Assembly: GCF_003970795.1 (NCBI RefSeq)
Contig: NZ_RWKW01000047.1
Coordinates: 1-35,117, forward strand
Direction: 5' to 3'
DNA: 35,117 bases
Source: Aquibium carbonis
Lineage (GTDB): Bacteria; Pseudomonadota; Alphaproteobacteria; Rhizobiales; Rhizobiaceae
Made by a program: the position numbers and the translations under genes. This document shows, in pieces, positions 24,248-32,076 of this stretch (its first letter is position 1; each line of letters starts with the position of its first letter). The notes under the pieces are model-generated. The model did not search any database. It was not told where the DNA came from and was given only the letters and a program-made list of their open reading frames with translations.

Positions 24248-25303
24248 TCACTCCGACGTCGGCATGCGGCAGGAAACGACGTCGCCAGGGGTGGCGAGGC
24301 TCTGCAGGGCGGCGACCGGCCTGCCCTCGATGCGGCCGAGCACCGCCTTGGCGACCTCGCGCCCGGCCAGCCTGAAATCCTCCTGCGATATCCACAGTTC
24401 CGGCCGATACCAGCGCAGCAGTCGCGACGACTGCTTCGACACGACGTCGACTTCCCGGCCGAGCTTGAGGCCTGCTTCCTCGATGCCGGCGACGAGCGCG
24501 AAGGTGGCGCCGCCGCTGGCCACCACAAGCCCGTCGGGCCTGTCGGCGCGGCGCATCAGCCGTGCCGTCTTCGAGCGGATGACGTCGATCGGATCATCGA
24601 TGGAAATGCCGTTCCAGGCCACTTCCGTGGCGTCGAGTTCCTGCACGGCGTCCGAAAAGCCTTCGAGCATGTGCTGGTGGTAGGTGAGGTCCGGCGGCGG
24701 CGGCAGGAGGGCAAGCCGGCGGCGGCCGAGTTCGACGAGCTTGTGGACCGCCGCCGCCGCGAAAGCGCGGTTGTCGAAATCGTGGAAGGGATGGGCCTCT
24801 CCGGTCGCCGTGCGGCCGTGGGTGGCGAAAGGAAAATGATGCTCGAGCAGGTAGGCCACGCGCGGATCGTTTGGCTCGGTGCGCGACAGGATGATGCCGT
24901 CGGCCGAGCCGGTCTCGACGACGTATCGCACCGGGTCCATCGGGTCGTTGCGTCGCGAGTAGGGCGTCACGATCAGGTGGTAGGGCGTGTCGGCGATCGT
25001 CTCGGAAATGCCGTAGATCATGTCGGACACGAAGCCGGTGAGATCTTCCCCGGTGTCGAGAACGAGGCTGATGACGTTGGTCTTGCCGGTGCGCAGCCGC
25101 ACGCCGGCCCGGTTCGGCCGGTAGCCGATCTGCTTGGCGACGAGCCTGACACGGCGTTTCGTTTCCTCGCCGATTTCCGGCGCATCCTTCAGCGCGCGCG
25201 AGACGGTCGTGACGCCGAGGCCGGTCATGAAGGCAATCGTCTTCAGCGTCGGACGGGCGCCTTCGGCCGGTGCGGACTCGGAGCTGGTATCTGGACTGTC
25301 CAT
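24248..25303 (-). CDS. LacI-family transcription repressor of the sugar operon
   Basis: This 351-residue repressor has a helix-turn-helix at about residues 19-40 (LKTIAFMTGLGVTTVSRALK), a hinge at about 58-72 with YRPNRAGVRLRTGKT, and a periplasmic-binding-protein-like sugar domain (75-340). An extra 17-residue Ser/Pro/Glu-rich N-terminus precedes the DNA-binding domain. It is divergent from the sugar transporter operon, and two CTGTAACGTTWCAG palindromes lie between them, with the central CG typical of LacI-family sites. One is 79 bases before this gene, so it likely represses itself too. It resembles AglR-type regulators of alpha-glucoside uptake, but the inducer is not known. Confidence 0.92.
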   Translation of the reverse strand: MDSPDTSSESAPAEGARPTLKTIAFMTGLGVTTVSRALKDAPEIGEETKRRVRLVAKQIGYRPNRAGVRLRTGKTNVISLVLDTGEDLTGFVSDMIYGISETIADTPYHLIVTPYSRRNDPMDPVRYVVETGSADGIILSRTEPNDPRVAYLLEHHFPFATHGRTATGEAHPFHDFDNRAFAAAAVHKLVELGRRRLALLPPPPDLTYHQHMLEGFSDAVQELDATEVAWNGISIDDPIDVIRSKTARLMRRADRPDGLVVASGGATFALVAGIEEAGLKLGREVDVVSKQSSRLLRWYRPELWISQEDFRLAGREVAKAVLGRIEGRPVAALQSLATPGDVVSCRMPTSE

Positions 25304-25381
25304 CGGCTTCGCCTATCAGCCCCCATTGCGGCTGGCAACATGGCTGGAGGGGACCAGGAGAAGCCACCTGCCATGCAGAGG

Positions 25382-25395
25382 CTGTAACGTTACAG
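25382..25395. promoter_or_regulatory. Palindromic operator O1
   Basis: CTGTAACGTTACAG is a perfect 14-base palindrome with a central CG, as in LacI-family operators. It lies 79 bases upstream of the repressor start and 239 bases from a second copy. Confidence 0.75.
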
Positions 25396-25586
25396 AAATT
25401 TCACGAGCCGGGCGAGGGGAAAGAATGCGCGGAAGGTTGGTGCAGCAGGCCCGTGGAGCGGCGAACCGCCGGACACGGCTTCCGGGGATGTGCGGCAGCT
25501 AAGGAAATGCTGCATTGCAGCGTAGTCCGTGCGCGAATGCATTAGTTCGGCGCTCGAAAAAAAGCGCGCCGCGGTCGTTTTCCGGA

Positions 25587-25615
25587 TTGCCTCCCTTTTT
25601 GGCTTCCCGTATGGT
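25587..25615 (+). promoter_or_regulatory. Sigma-70-type promoter of the sugar transporter operon
   Basis: TTGCCT (25587-25592) and TATGGT (25610-25615) are separated by exactly 17 bases. Operator O2 begins six bases after the -10 element, over the expected transcription start, which is a classical repression layout. The leader to the GTG start would be about 30-35 bases. Confidence 0.6.
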
Positions 25616-25620
25616 CCGAC

Positions 25621-25634
25621 CTGTAACGTTTCAG
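25621..25634. promoter_or_regulatory. Palindromic operator O2
   Basis: CTGTAACGTTTCAG differs from O1 by one base and retains the central CG. It covers the predicted transcription start of the transporter operon. Confidence 0.75.
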
Positions 25635-25654
25635 AATTCCAGGGAGGAACACCA

Positions 25655-26887
25655 GTGCGTTATCATCTCACGACGGCCGCGCTCGCGGCTACGGTCGCTT
25701 TCGCGGCCCCGGCTGCCGCCACAGACCTCGAGGTCACACATTGGTGGACCTCCGGCGGCGAGGCGGCCGCGGTCGCCGAGCTCGCCAAGGCGTTCGACGC
25801 CACCGGCAACAAATGGATCGACGGCGCCATCGCCGGATCGGGCGGCACGGCCCGCCCGATCATGATCAGCCGCATCACCGGTGGCGACCCGATGGCCGCC
25901 ACCCAGTTCAACCACGGCCGCCAGGCCGAGGAGCTGGTGCAGTCGGGCCTCATGCGCGACCTCACCGACATTGCCGAAAAGGAAGGCTGGAAGGACATCG
26001 TCCGTCCGTCGAGCCTGCTCGATTCGTGCACGCTCGACGGCAAGATCTACTGCGTGCCGGTCAACATCCACTCGCAGCAGTGGCTGTGGCTTTCCAATGC
26101 CGCGTTCGAGAAGATCGGGGTGCCGGTGCCGACCAACTGGGACGAGTACGTCGCGGCCGCGCCGGCTCTCGAGCAGGCGGGCATCATCCCGCTCGCCATG
26201 GGCCAGCAGCCCTGGCAGACTTCGCTCGCCTTCCAGGTGCTCGTCGTCGCGCTCGCCGGATCGGACGTCTACAACAAGGTCTATGGCGACAAGGATGCCG
26301 ACCTGGCCGCCGGACCGGAAATGGCGAAGGTGTTCGAGGCGGCCGACAAGGCGCGCTCCATGGCCGCCAAGTCGAACGTGCAGGACTGGAACCAGGCGAC
26401 CAACCTCGTCATCTCCGGCCAGGCGGCCGGCCAGATCATGGGCGATTGGGCGCAGGGCGAATTCGCCGTGGCCGGCCAGGTCGCGGGCGAGGACTACACC
26501 TGCCTGCCCGGACTGGGCGTCAACGAGGTCATCCAGACCGGCGGCGATGCCTTCTACTTCCCCGTGCTGAAGGATGCCGAAAAGTCGGCGGCCCAGGCCA
26601 CGCTCGCGTCCACGATGCTGGCGCCCGAAACGCAGGTCGCGTTCAATCTCAAGAAGGGCTCGCTGCCGGTGCGTGGCGACGTCGATCTCGCCGCGGCCAA
26701 CGACTGCATGAAGAAGGGTCTCGACATCCTGGCCAAGGGCAACGTCATCCAGTCGCCCGACCAGCTGATGTCGGCCGACTCGCTGACGCAGGTGAACGAC
26801 CTGTTCGTCCAGTTCTTCAACACGCCGGCCATGTCCGCGGCCGATGCGCAGAAGACCTTCGCGAGCATCGTCGCCGCCGCCGACTGA
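25655..26887 (+). CDS. Sugar ABC transporter, periplasmic binding protein (CUT1 type)
   Basis: This 410-residue solute-binding protein of the extracellular type-1 family delivers a sugar to the permease pair encoded next. A signal peptide (MRYHLTTAALAATVAFAAPAAA) is followed by DLEVTHWWTSGGEAAAVAEL, then FDATGNKWIDGAIAGSGGTA, the usual start of glucose/mannose-like binding proteins. Later segments include GQAAGQIMGDWAQGEFAVAG and a pair of cysteines in the C-terminal half. The start is GTG at 25655 because AGGGAGGAAC precedes it and the signal peptide begins there; the frame extends further upstream but through the operator. It is the first gene of the operon and ahead of a strong hairpin. 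Confidence 0.95.
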   Translation: MRYHLTTAALAATVAFAAPAAATDLEVTHWWTSGGEAAAVAELAKAFDATGNKWIDGAIAGSGGTARPIMISRITGGDPMAATQFNHGRQAEELVQSGLMRDLTDIAEKEGWKDIVRPSSLLDSCTLDGKIYCVPVNIHSQQWLWLSNAAFEKIGVPVPTNWDEYVAAAPALEQAGIIPLAMGQQPWQTSLAFQVLVVALAGSDVYNKVYGDKDADLAAGPEMAKVFEAADKARSMAAKSNVQDWNQATNLVISGQAAGQIMGDWAQGEFAVAGQVAGEDYTCLPGLGVNEVIQTGGDAFYFPVLKDAEKSAAQATLASTMLAPETQVAFNLKKGSLPVRGDVDLAAANDCMKKGLDILAKGNVIQSPDQLMSADSLTQVNDLFVQFFNTPAMSAADAQKTFASIVAAAD

Positions 26888-26908
26888 CGAGTTTCGCCGC
26901 AGAAAAAA

Positions 26909-26940
26909 CGCCGGTCCGGTCCCATCGGGCTGGACCGGCG
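26909..26940 (+). terminator. Stem-loop between binding protein and permease genes
   Basis: A nine-base perfect stem (CGCCGGTCC with GGACCGGCG) encloses an inner CCC/GGG helix, giving a nearly continuous hairpin. There is no U-run. Such structures after the binding-protein gene commonly protect the upstream message or reduce read-through, giving more binding protein than permease; here that is inferred. Confidence 0.55.
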
Positions 26941-26992
26941 GCTGCGCCCTCGTCGATCGTTCGACGGACCCTGGCACGCGGGAGGCTTCTTC

Positions 26993-27895
26993 ATGGCAAA
27001 TACCCGGAACGGACGGCCGAGCCAGGTCTTCCGAAACCTCAATTCCAAGGTCGCCTCGATTCCGATGGTGCTGACGGCATCCGTCGTCTTCGTCGGGGGC
27101 ACCATCTGGACGGTCGTTCACTCCTTCACCAATTCGAAGCTTCTGCCGCGCCTGAACTTCGTTGGCCTCGACCAGTACGAACGGTTGTGGAACTCCAACA
27201 AGTGGCTGATCTCGATCGAGAATCTCTTCATTTATGGCGTGCTGACGCTGATCTTCTCGCTCGTCATCGGCTTCGTGCTGGCGGCGCTGCTCGACCAGAA
27301 GATCCGCTTCGAGGACACGTTCCGCACCATCTTCCTCTATCCCTTCGCGCTGTCCTTCATCGTCACCGGCCTCGTCTGGCAGTGGATCCTCAATCCCGAT
27401 TTCGGGATCCAGGCGGTCGTGCGCGGACTGGGGTGGACGAGCTTCAACTTCGATCCGCTCTATAACCAGGACATCGTCATCTACGGCATCCTGATCGCGG
27501 GGCTGTGGCAGGGCACCGGGCTGGTCATGTGCCTGATGCTGGCGGGCCTGCGCGGCATCGACGAGGACATCTGGAAGGCGACGCGCGTCGACGGCATTCC
27601 GATGTGGAAGACCTATCTCTTCATCGTCATCCCGATGATGCGGCCCGTCTTCGTCACGACGCTGGTGATCATCGCGTCGGGCATCGTGCGGGTCTACGAC
27701 CTCGTAGTGGCGCAGACCAGTGGCGGGCCGGGCATCGCCTCCGAAGTGCCGGCCAAATACGTCTACGACGCCATGTTCCTGTCGCAGAACCTCGGCCAGG
27801 GCTTCGCGGCCTCCACCATGATGCTGGTCACCGTGCTGATCGTCATCGTCCCATGGGCCTATCTCGAATTCGGCAGGAGGCGTCACCGTGGCTGA
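26993..27895 (+). CDS. Sugar ABC transporter permease (MalF-like)
   Basis: This 300-residue inner-membrane permease of the CUT1 family has six hydrophobic segments starting at about residues 23, 78, 112, 160, 212 and 268. The cytoplasmic EAA loop that docks on the ATPase is at about 185-213 (GLRGIDEDIWKATRVDGIPM). It lies 105 bases after the binding-protein gene, beyond the hairpin. Its last bases contain the ribosome binding site and start of the second permease, so the two are coupled. Confidence 0.95.
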   Translation: MANTRNGRPSQVFRNLNSKVASIPMVLTASVVFVGGTIWTVVHSFTNSKLLPRLNFVGLDQYERLWNSNKWLISIENLFIYGVLTLIFSLVIGFVLAALLDQKIRFEDTFRTIFLYPFALSFIVTGLVWQWILNPDFGIQAVVRGLGWTSFNFDPLYNQDIVIYGILIAGLWQGTGLVMCLMLAGLRGIDEDIWKATRVDGIPMWKTYLFIVIPMMRPVFVTTLVIIASGIVRVYDLVVAQTSGGPGIASEVPAKYVYDAMFLSQNLGQGFAASTMMLVTVLIVIVPWAYLEFGRRRHRG

Positions 27896-28823
27896 TCAGG
27901 CAACCATCTCCGCCGCCGGCTTGGGCGCCGCGCGGACGTCCGCATCCGAAGCCTGGGGACCGCGTCCGCGCCGGGCGCTGTCGCGCCGGAACATCATCAT
28001 CTACGGCACGCTGACGGTGGTCGCGCTCTACTATCTGCTGCCGCTCTACGTGATGATCGTCACGTCGCTGAAGGGCATGCCCGAGATCCGCATGGGCAAC
28101 ATCTTCTCGCCGCCGATGGAGATCACCTTCGAGCCCTGGGTGAAGGCCTGGGCGACCGCCTGCACCGGCCTGAACTGCGAGGGCCTGTCGCGCGGCTTCT
28201 GGAACTCGGTGCGCATCACCATTCCGTCGGTCGTCATCTCGATCCTGATCGCCTCGGTGAACGGCTATGCACTGGCCAACTGGCGGTTCCGGGGCGCCGA
28301 CATCTTCTTCACCATCCTGATCGTGGGCGCCTTCATCCCCTACCAGGTGATGATCTACCCGATCGTCATCATCCTGCGCGAAATGGGCCTCTACGGCTCG
28401 CTGACGGGGCTGGTGCTGGTGCATACGGTCTTCGGCATGCCGATCCTGACGCTGCTGTTCCGCAACTACTTCGCCTCCGTGCCGGAAGAGCTCTTCAAGG
28501 CCGCCCGCGTCGACGGCGCCGGCTTCTGGGCGATCTATTTCAAGATCATGCTGCCGATGAGCCTGCCGATCTTCGTCGTCGCGGTGATCCTGCAGATCAC
28601 CGGCATCTGGAACGACTTCCTCTTCGGCGTGGTCTACACCAAGCCGGACGTCTATCCGATGACCGTCCAGCTCAACAACATCGTCAACTCAGTGCAGGGC
28701 GTGAAGGAGTACAACGTCAACATGGCCGCAACGCTTCTGACGGGCCTCGTGCCGCTCATCGTCTACTTCATTTCGGGCAAGCTGTTCGTGCGCGGCATCG
28801 CCGCGGGCGCGGTGAAAGGCTGA
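27888..28823 (+). CDS. Sugar ABC transporter permease (MalG-like)
   Basis: This 311-residue partner permease has an N-terminal cytoplasmic tail of about 34 residues and six hydrophobic segments from residue 35 on. The EAA loop is at about 198-222 (VPEELFKAARVDGAGFWAIY). The start is GTG at 27888, seven bases after AGGAGG, overlapping the upstream permease by eight bases. A periplasmic insert with two cysteines (residues 92 and 97, CTGLNC) sits before the second membrane segment. Confidence 0.95.
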   Translation: MADQATISAAGLGAARTSASEAWGPRPRRALSRRNIIIYGTLTVVALYYLLPLYVMIVTSLKGMPEIRMGNIFSPPMEITFEPWVKAWATACTGLNCEGLSRGFWNSVRITIPSVVISILIASVNGYALANWRFRGADIFFTILIVGAFIPYQVMIYPIVIILREMGLYGSLTGLVLVHTVFGMPILTLLFRNYFASVPEELFKAARVDGAGFWAIYFKIMLPMSLPIFVVAVILQITGIWNDFLFGVVYTKPDVYPMTVQLNNIVNSVQGVKEYNVNMAATLLTGLVPLIVYFISGKLFVRGIAAGAVKG

Positions 28824-28826
28824 GCG

Positions 28827-29909
28827 ATGTCCAGTGTCATCGTTCGCGACGTCTCGCTCAATTTCGGCGCCGTCGAGGTGCTGAAGTCTCTCAATCTCGA
28901 TGTGGCGGAGGGCGAGTTCATCGTGCTCCTCGGGCCATCGGGCTGCGGCAAGTCCACGCTGCTCAACTGCATCGCCGGGCTGCTCGACGTTTCGGAAGGG
29001 CAGATCTTCATCAAGGGCAAGAACGTCACCTGGGAAGAGCCCAAGGACCGCGGCATCGGCATGGTGTTCCAGTCCTACGCGCTCTATCCGCAGATGACGG
29101 TGGAGGGGAACCTCTCCTTCGGCCTCAAGAATGCCGGCCTGCCGAAGGACGAGATCGCCAAGCGGGTGGCGCGGGCGGCCGAGATCCTGCAGATCCAGCC
29201 GCTGCTCCAGCGCAAGCCGGCGGCGCTGTCGGGCGGCCAGCGGCAGCGCGTGGCGATCGGGCGGGCGCTGGTGCGCGACGTCGACGTCTTCCTGTTCGAC
29301 GAGCCGCTTTCCAACCTCGACGCCAAGCTGCGTTCCGAACTGCGCGTCGAGATCAAGAGGCTGCACCAGAAGCTCGCCAACACCATGATCTACGTCACCC
29401 ACGACCAGATCGAGGCGCTGACGCTGGCCGACCGAATCGCGGTGATGAAGGGCGGCGTCATCCAGCAGCTCGACGGCCCGCAGGCGATCTACAACCGGCC
29501 GGTCAATCGCTTCGTGGCGGGCTTCATCGGCTCGCCGGGCATGAATTTCCTCGACGGGACGGTGTCACGCGATGGCGGCCCCCATTTCCTGGTCGGCGAC
29601 CTGCGCATTCCGCTCGACCGCTACGAGTTCAGCGCCGCCGATGCCGCAGGGGCGGCCGTTCTCGGCGTCCGGCCGGAGCATGTGGCGCTCGACGAGGCGG
29701 GCGCGGCGATGCCGTTAACGCAGGAGGTGGTGGTGGAGATCGTCGAGCCGATGGGATCCGACACGCTCGTCTGGACGACGTTCGGCAATCACAACTTCAC
29801 GTTCCGCGCGCCCTCGGAGCGGACGCTGAAACTCCGCGAGCGCATCACGATCGGCTTCGATCCGGCGCGCGCCTCCCTCTTCGACGCCGCCACCGACGCG
29901 CGGCTCTGA
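28827..29909 (+). CDS. Sugar ABC transporter ATPase (MalK/UgpC family)
   Basis: This 360-residue ATPase energises the importer. Motifs are Walker A GPSGCGKST (36-44), Q-loop FQSYALYP (81-88), signature LSGGQRQ (134-140), Walker B FLFDEP (155-160) and the H-loop His in YVTHDQ (192). A C-terminal TOBE-type regulatory domain spans about 235-355. The gene begins three bases after the permease stop. Confidence 0.96.
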   Translation: MSSVIVRDVSLNFGAVEVLKSLNLDVAEGEFIVLLGPSGCGKSTLLNCIAGLLDVSEGQIFIKGKNVTWEEPKDRGIGMVFQSYALYPQMTVEGNLSFGLKNAGLPKDEIAKRVARAAEILQIQPLLQRKPAALSGGQRQRVAIGRALVRDVDVFLFDEPLSNLDAKLRSELRVEIKRLHQKLANTMIYVTHDQIEALTLADRIAVMKGGVIQQLDGPQAIYNRPVNRFVAGFIGSPGMNFLDGTVSRDGGPHFLVGDLRIPLDRYEFSAADAAGAAVLGVRPEHVALDEAGAAMPLTQEVVVEIVEPMGSDTLVWTTFGNHNFTFRAPSERTLKLRERITIGFDPARASLFDAATDARL

Positions 29910-29945
29910 GACAATCGACTTTCACGAAAGCGGAAAGAAACCCCC

Positions 29946-30692
29946 ATGGACTGGTCGTTCCAACTCTACAGCGCCCGCAATTTCCAACCCTGGGACCGGA
30001 TCCTGACATTGCTGGCCGAATGCGGCTACCGGCAGGTGGAGGGCTATGGCGGGGTCTACGGGGATCCGGCCGGCTTCCGCGCCGAGATGGACCGCAATGG
30101 CCTGGCGATGCCGAGCGGCCATTTCTCCATCGATGCGCTGGAGAATGATTTCGACGGGGTGCGGCGCATCGCCGACGCGCTGGGCGTGCGGCTGCTGATC
30201 TGCCCCTACCTGATGCCGGACGCGCGTCCGGCGGACGCGGCCGGCTGGCGCGGGTTCGGCGAGCGGCTCGCCAAGGTCGGAGAGCGCGCCAAGGCCGACG
30301 GCTACGGCTTTGCCTGGCACAATCATGACTTCGAGTTCAAGGCGCTGCCCGACGGCACCACGCCGCAGGAGCATATCCTGAACACGGCGCCCGACATCGG
30401 CTGGGAGATGGACGTCGCCTGGGTGATCCGCGGCGGCGTCGACCCGCTGCCCTGGATCGAACGCCATGGCGCGCGCATCGTCGCCGTCCACGTCAAGGAC
30501 ATCGCGAAGCCGGGCGAGGGGCTCGACGAGGACGGCTGGTCCGACGTCGGACACGGCTCCGTCGACTGGCGCGGCCTGATGAAGGCGCTGCGCGCGTCCT
30601 CGCAAGCCCGATACTACGTGATGGAGCAGGACAACCCCAACGACATCGATCGTTTCGCCCGTCGCTCGATCGAAGCCGCGAACGGCTTCTGA
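29946..30692 (+). CDS. TIM-barrel sugar isomerase/epimerase (AP-endonuclease-2 family)
   Basis: This 248-residue protein has the xylose-isomerase-like TIM barrel of sugar-phosphate isomerases and epimerases. Visible motifs are HNHDFEF (125-131), GWEMDVAWV (152-160), VHVKD (181-185), VGHGSVDW (201-208) and YYVMEQDNP (223-231). Likely metal ligands by family pattern are Glu154, Asp185, His203 and Glu227. Paired with the dehydrogenase that follows, it resembles E. coli YcjR, a 3-ketoglycoside epimerase next to the dehydrogenases of that cluster. The substrate here is not established. It is probably cytoplasmic, and starts 36 bases after the ATPase gene. Confidence 0.88.
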   Translation: MDWSFQLYSARNFQPWDRILTLLAECGYRQVEGYGGVYGDPAGFRAEMDRNGLAMPSGHFSIDALENDFDGVRRIADALGVRLLICPYLMPDARPADAAGWRGFGERLAKVGERAKADGYGFAWHNHDFEFKALPDGTTPQEHILNTAPDIGWEMDVAWVIRGGVDPLPWIERHGARIVAVHVKDIAKPGEGLDEDGWSDVGHGSVDWRGLMKALRASSQARYYVMEQDNPNDIDRFARRSIEAANGF

Positions 30693-30727
30693 CCGAGGCC
30701 CGGCAAGGACTTTCCAGGAGACTTCCA

Positions 30728-31891
30728 ATGGCGAAGAAACTAGGCGTCGGCGTCATCGGCTGCGGCAACATCTCCGCAGCCTATCTCAGGCTAGCACCGC
30801 TGTTCCGCGGCATCGAGATGCGGGCCTGCGCCGACATCGACATGGCGGCGGCGACCGCGCGGGCAACCGAGTTCGGCGTGCGCGCGGAAACCGTGGACGG
30901 GTTGCTGGCGGCATCCGACATCGACATCGTGGTCAATCTCACGATCCCGGCGGCGCATTACGAGATCTCGCGCCGGGCGCTGGACGCCGGCAAGCACGTC
31001 TATTCGGAAAAGCCGTTCGTGCTGTCCGTTGCCGAAGGGCTCGACCTGAAGAAGGTCGCGGCGAAGAAGAACCTGCGCGTGGGTTCGGCGCCGGACACCT
31101 TCCTGGGCGGCGCGCATCAATATGCCCGCCACATCGTCGATTCGGGCGCGGTCGGCCGCATCACCAGCGGCACCTGCACCGTCATGAGCCACGGGATGGA
31201 GCACTGGCATCCGAACCCGGACTTCTTCTTCAAGGTCGGCGGCGGCCCGGTTCTCGATGTCGGGCCCTACTATGTGGCCAACCTGATCCAGCTGATCGGC
31301 CCCGTGCGCCGGGTGGCGGCCCTGTCGTCGATCCCGGCGAAGGAGCGGCTCATCACCTCGCAGCCGCGCGCCGGCCAGACCATCCCGGTCGAGACGCCGA
31401 CCACGCTGCACGCGCTGCTGCACTTCGAGAACGGCGCGGTGGTGACGCTCCATGCCAGCTGGGACGTGTGGGCGCACGGGCATTCGCCGATCGAGCTCTA
31501 CGGCGAGGAAGGAACGCTGTTCGTCCCGGACCCCAACTTCTTCGGCGGCGAGGTGCGGCATACGATCCGCGACCAGCCGGTGACGAAACCGGCCAAGTGG
31601 GAGCATCCTTTCGCGGTGCCGAATCAGGAGAGCCCGCGCGGGCCGCTGGCGAACTACCGCGCCTCGGGGCTGGCCGACATGGCGATTGCGATCCGCGACG
31701 AGCGGCCGCACCGCTGCTCGCTCGAGGCCTCGCTGCACGCGATCGAGATCATGACCTCGATCCTGAAGTCGGGCGAGACGGGCAAGTTCGTCGAGATGAA
31801 GACGACCTGCGAACGCCCGGCGGCCCTCTCGCCCAAGGATGCCAAGGCGCTGCTGGCGCCCAGTCCGGCAAGGCCCGCCCGCGCCGCCTGA
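30728..31891 (+). CDS. Gfo/Idh/MocA-family sugar dehydrogenase
   Basis: This 387-residue NAD(P)-dependent oxidoreductase has an N-terminal Rossmann fold (VGVIGCGNIS, 7-16), the family EKP motif with catalytic-type Lys95, and the C-terminal domain motif GGGPVLDVGPYY (171-182) with Asp177 and Tyr181. The C-terminal tail is Ala/Pro-rich. AGGAGA precedes the ATG. It closes the sugar operon; a large imperfect hairpin begins two bases after the stop. With the neighbouring isomerase it suggests oxidation of an imported sugar or glycoside, in the manner of YcjS or ThuB, but that is inference. Confidence 0.92.
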   Translation: MAKKLGVGVIGCGNISAAYLRLAPLFRGIEMRACADIDMAAATARATEFGVRAETVDGLLAASDIDIVVNLTIPAAHYEISRRALDAGKHVYSEKPFVLSVAEGLDLKKVAAKKNLRVGSAPDTFLGGAHQYARHIVDSGAVGRITSGTCTVMSHGMEHWHPNPDFFFKVGGGPVLDVGPYYVANLIQLIGPVRRVAALSSIPAKERLITSQPRAGQTIPVETPTTLHALLHFENGAVVTLHASWDVWAHGHSPIELYGEEGTLFVPDPNFFGGEVRHTIRDQPVTKPAKWEHPFAVPNQESPRGPLANYRASGLADMAIAIRDERPHRCSLEASLHAIEIMTSILKSGETGKFVEMKTTCERPAALSPKDAKALLAPSPARPARAA

Positions 31892-31892
31892 C

Positions 31893-31945
31893 GGGCGGCG
31901 CCAGCCTGCGCGGAGCCAACGCCGCGCGGCAGGCTGGTCGCGCCC
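31893..31945 (+). terminator. Large imperfect hairpin after the sugar operon
   Basis: Arms at 31893-31913 and 31922-31945 pair over about 20 positions with small bulges, including a perfect nine-base helix CCAGCCTGC/GCAGGCTGG and an outer GGGCG/CGCCC. The loop is eight bases. No U-run follows. The position directly after the stop makes it the likely end of the sugar transcript. Confidence 0.6.
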
Positions 31946-32001
31946 GTGACCGACGTTGCAAATGCCGCACCCGGCATCGGCCCGGGCGCGCCACACGCTT
32001 C

Positions 32002-32030
32002 TTGGCGGCCGCGCCACAAGCTGCTAGGAA
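32002..32030 (+). promoter_or_regulatory. Candidate promoter of the copper cluster
   Basis: TTGGCG (32002-32007) and TAGGAA (32025-32030) are 17 bases apart, with the DUF2946-like gene starting 47 bases later. The match to consensus is moderate. Confidence 0.4.
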
Positions 32031-32031
32031 A

Positions 32032-32053
32032 CCTTCCAGCCGGCAGAAGGATT
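32032..32053. promoter_or_regulatory. Imperfect dyad after the candidate copper promoter
   Basis: ACCTTCCAGCCGGCAGAAGGAT has CCTTCCAGCCGG against CCTTCTGCCGG on the other strand, centred on GCCGGC. The left half looks like half of a copper-type MerR (CueR/HmrR) site, but the position after the -10 rather than between -35 and -10 does not fit that family. Confidence 0.3.
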
Positions 32054-32076
32054 GTCGGCCCCTAAGGATCGGACGC

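Noticed and set aside
23426-25387. 653-codon plus-strand frame over visN and the LacI-family gene
   Set aside because: It runs opposite to two genes with clear helix-turn-helix domains and has no recognisable domain of its own.
25631-27886. 751-codon open frame antisense to the binding protein and first permease
   Set aside because: The sense strand has a signal peptide, family motifs and good ribosome binding sites; the antisense product is His/Asp/Arg-rich with no recognisable domain.
31468-32076. Long plus-strand frame running from inside the dehydrogenase gene into the DUF2946-like gene
   Set aside because: The first 600 bases are out of frame with the dehydrogenase and cross a large hairpin; the real gene starts at GTG 32077 with a ribosome binding site and hydrophobic N-terminus.
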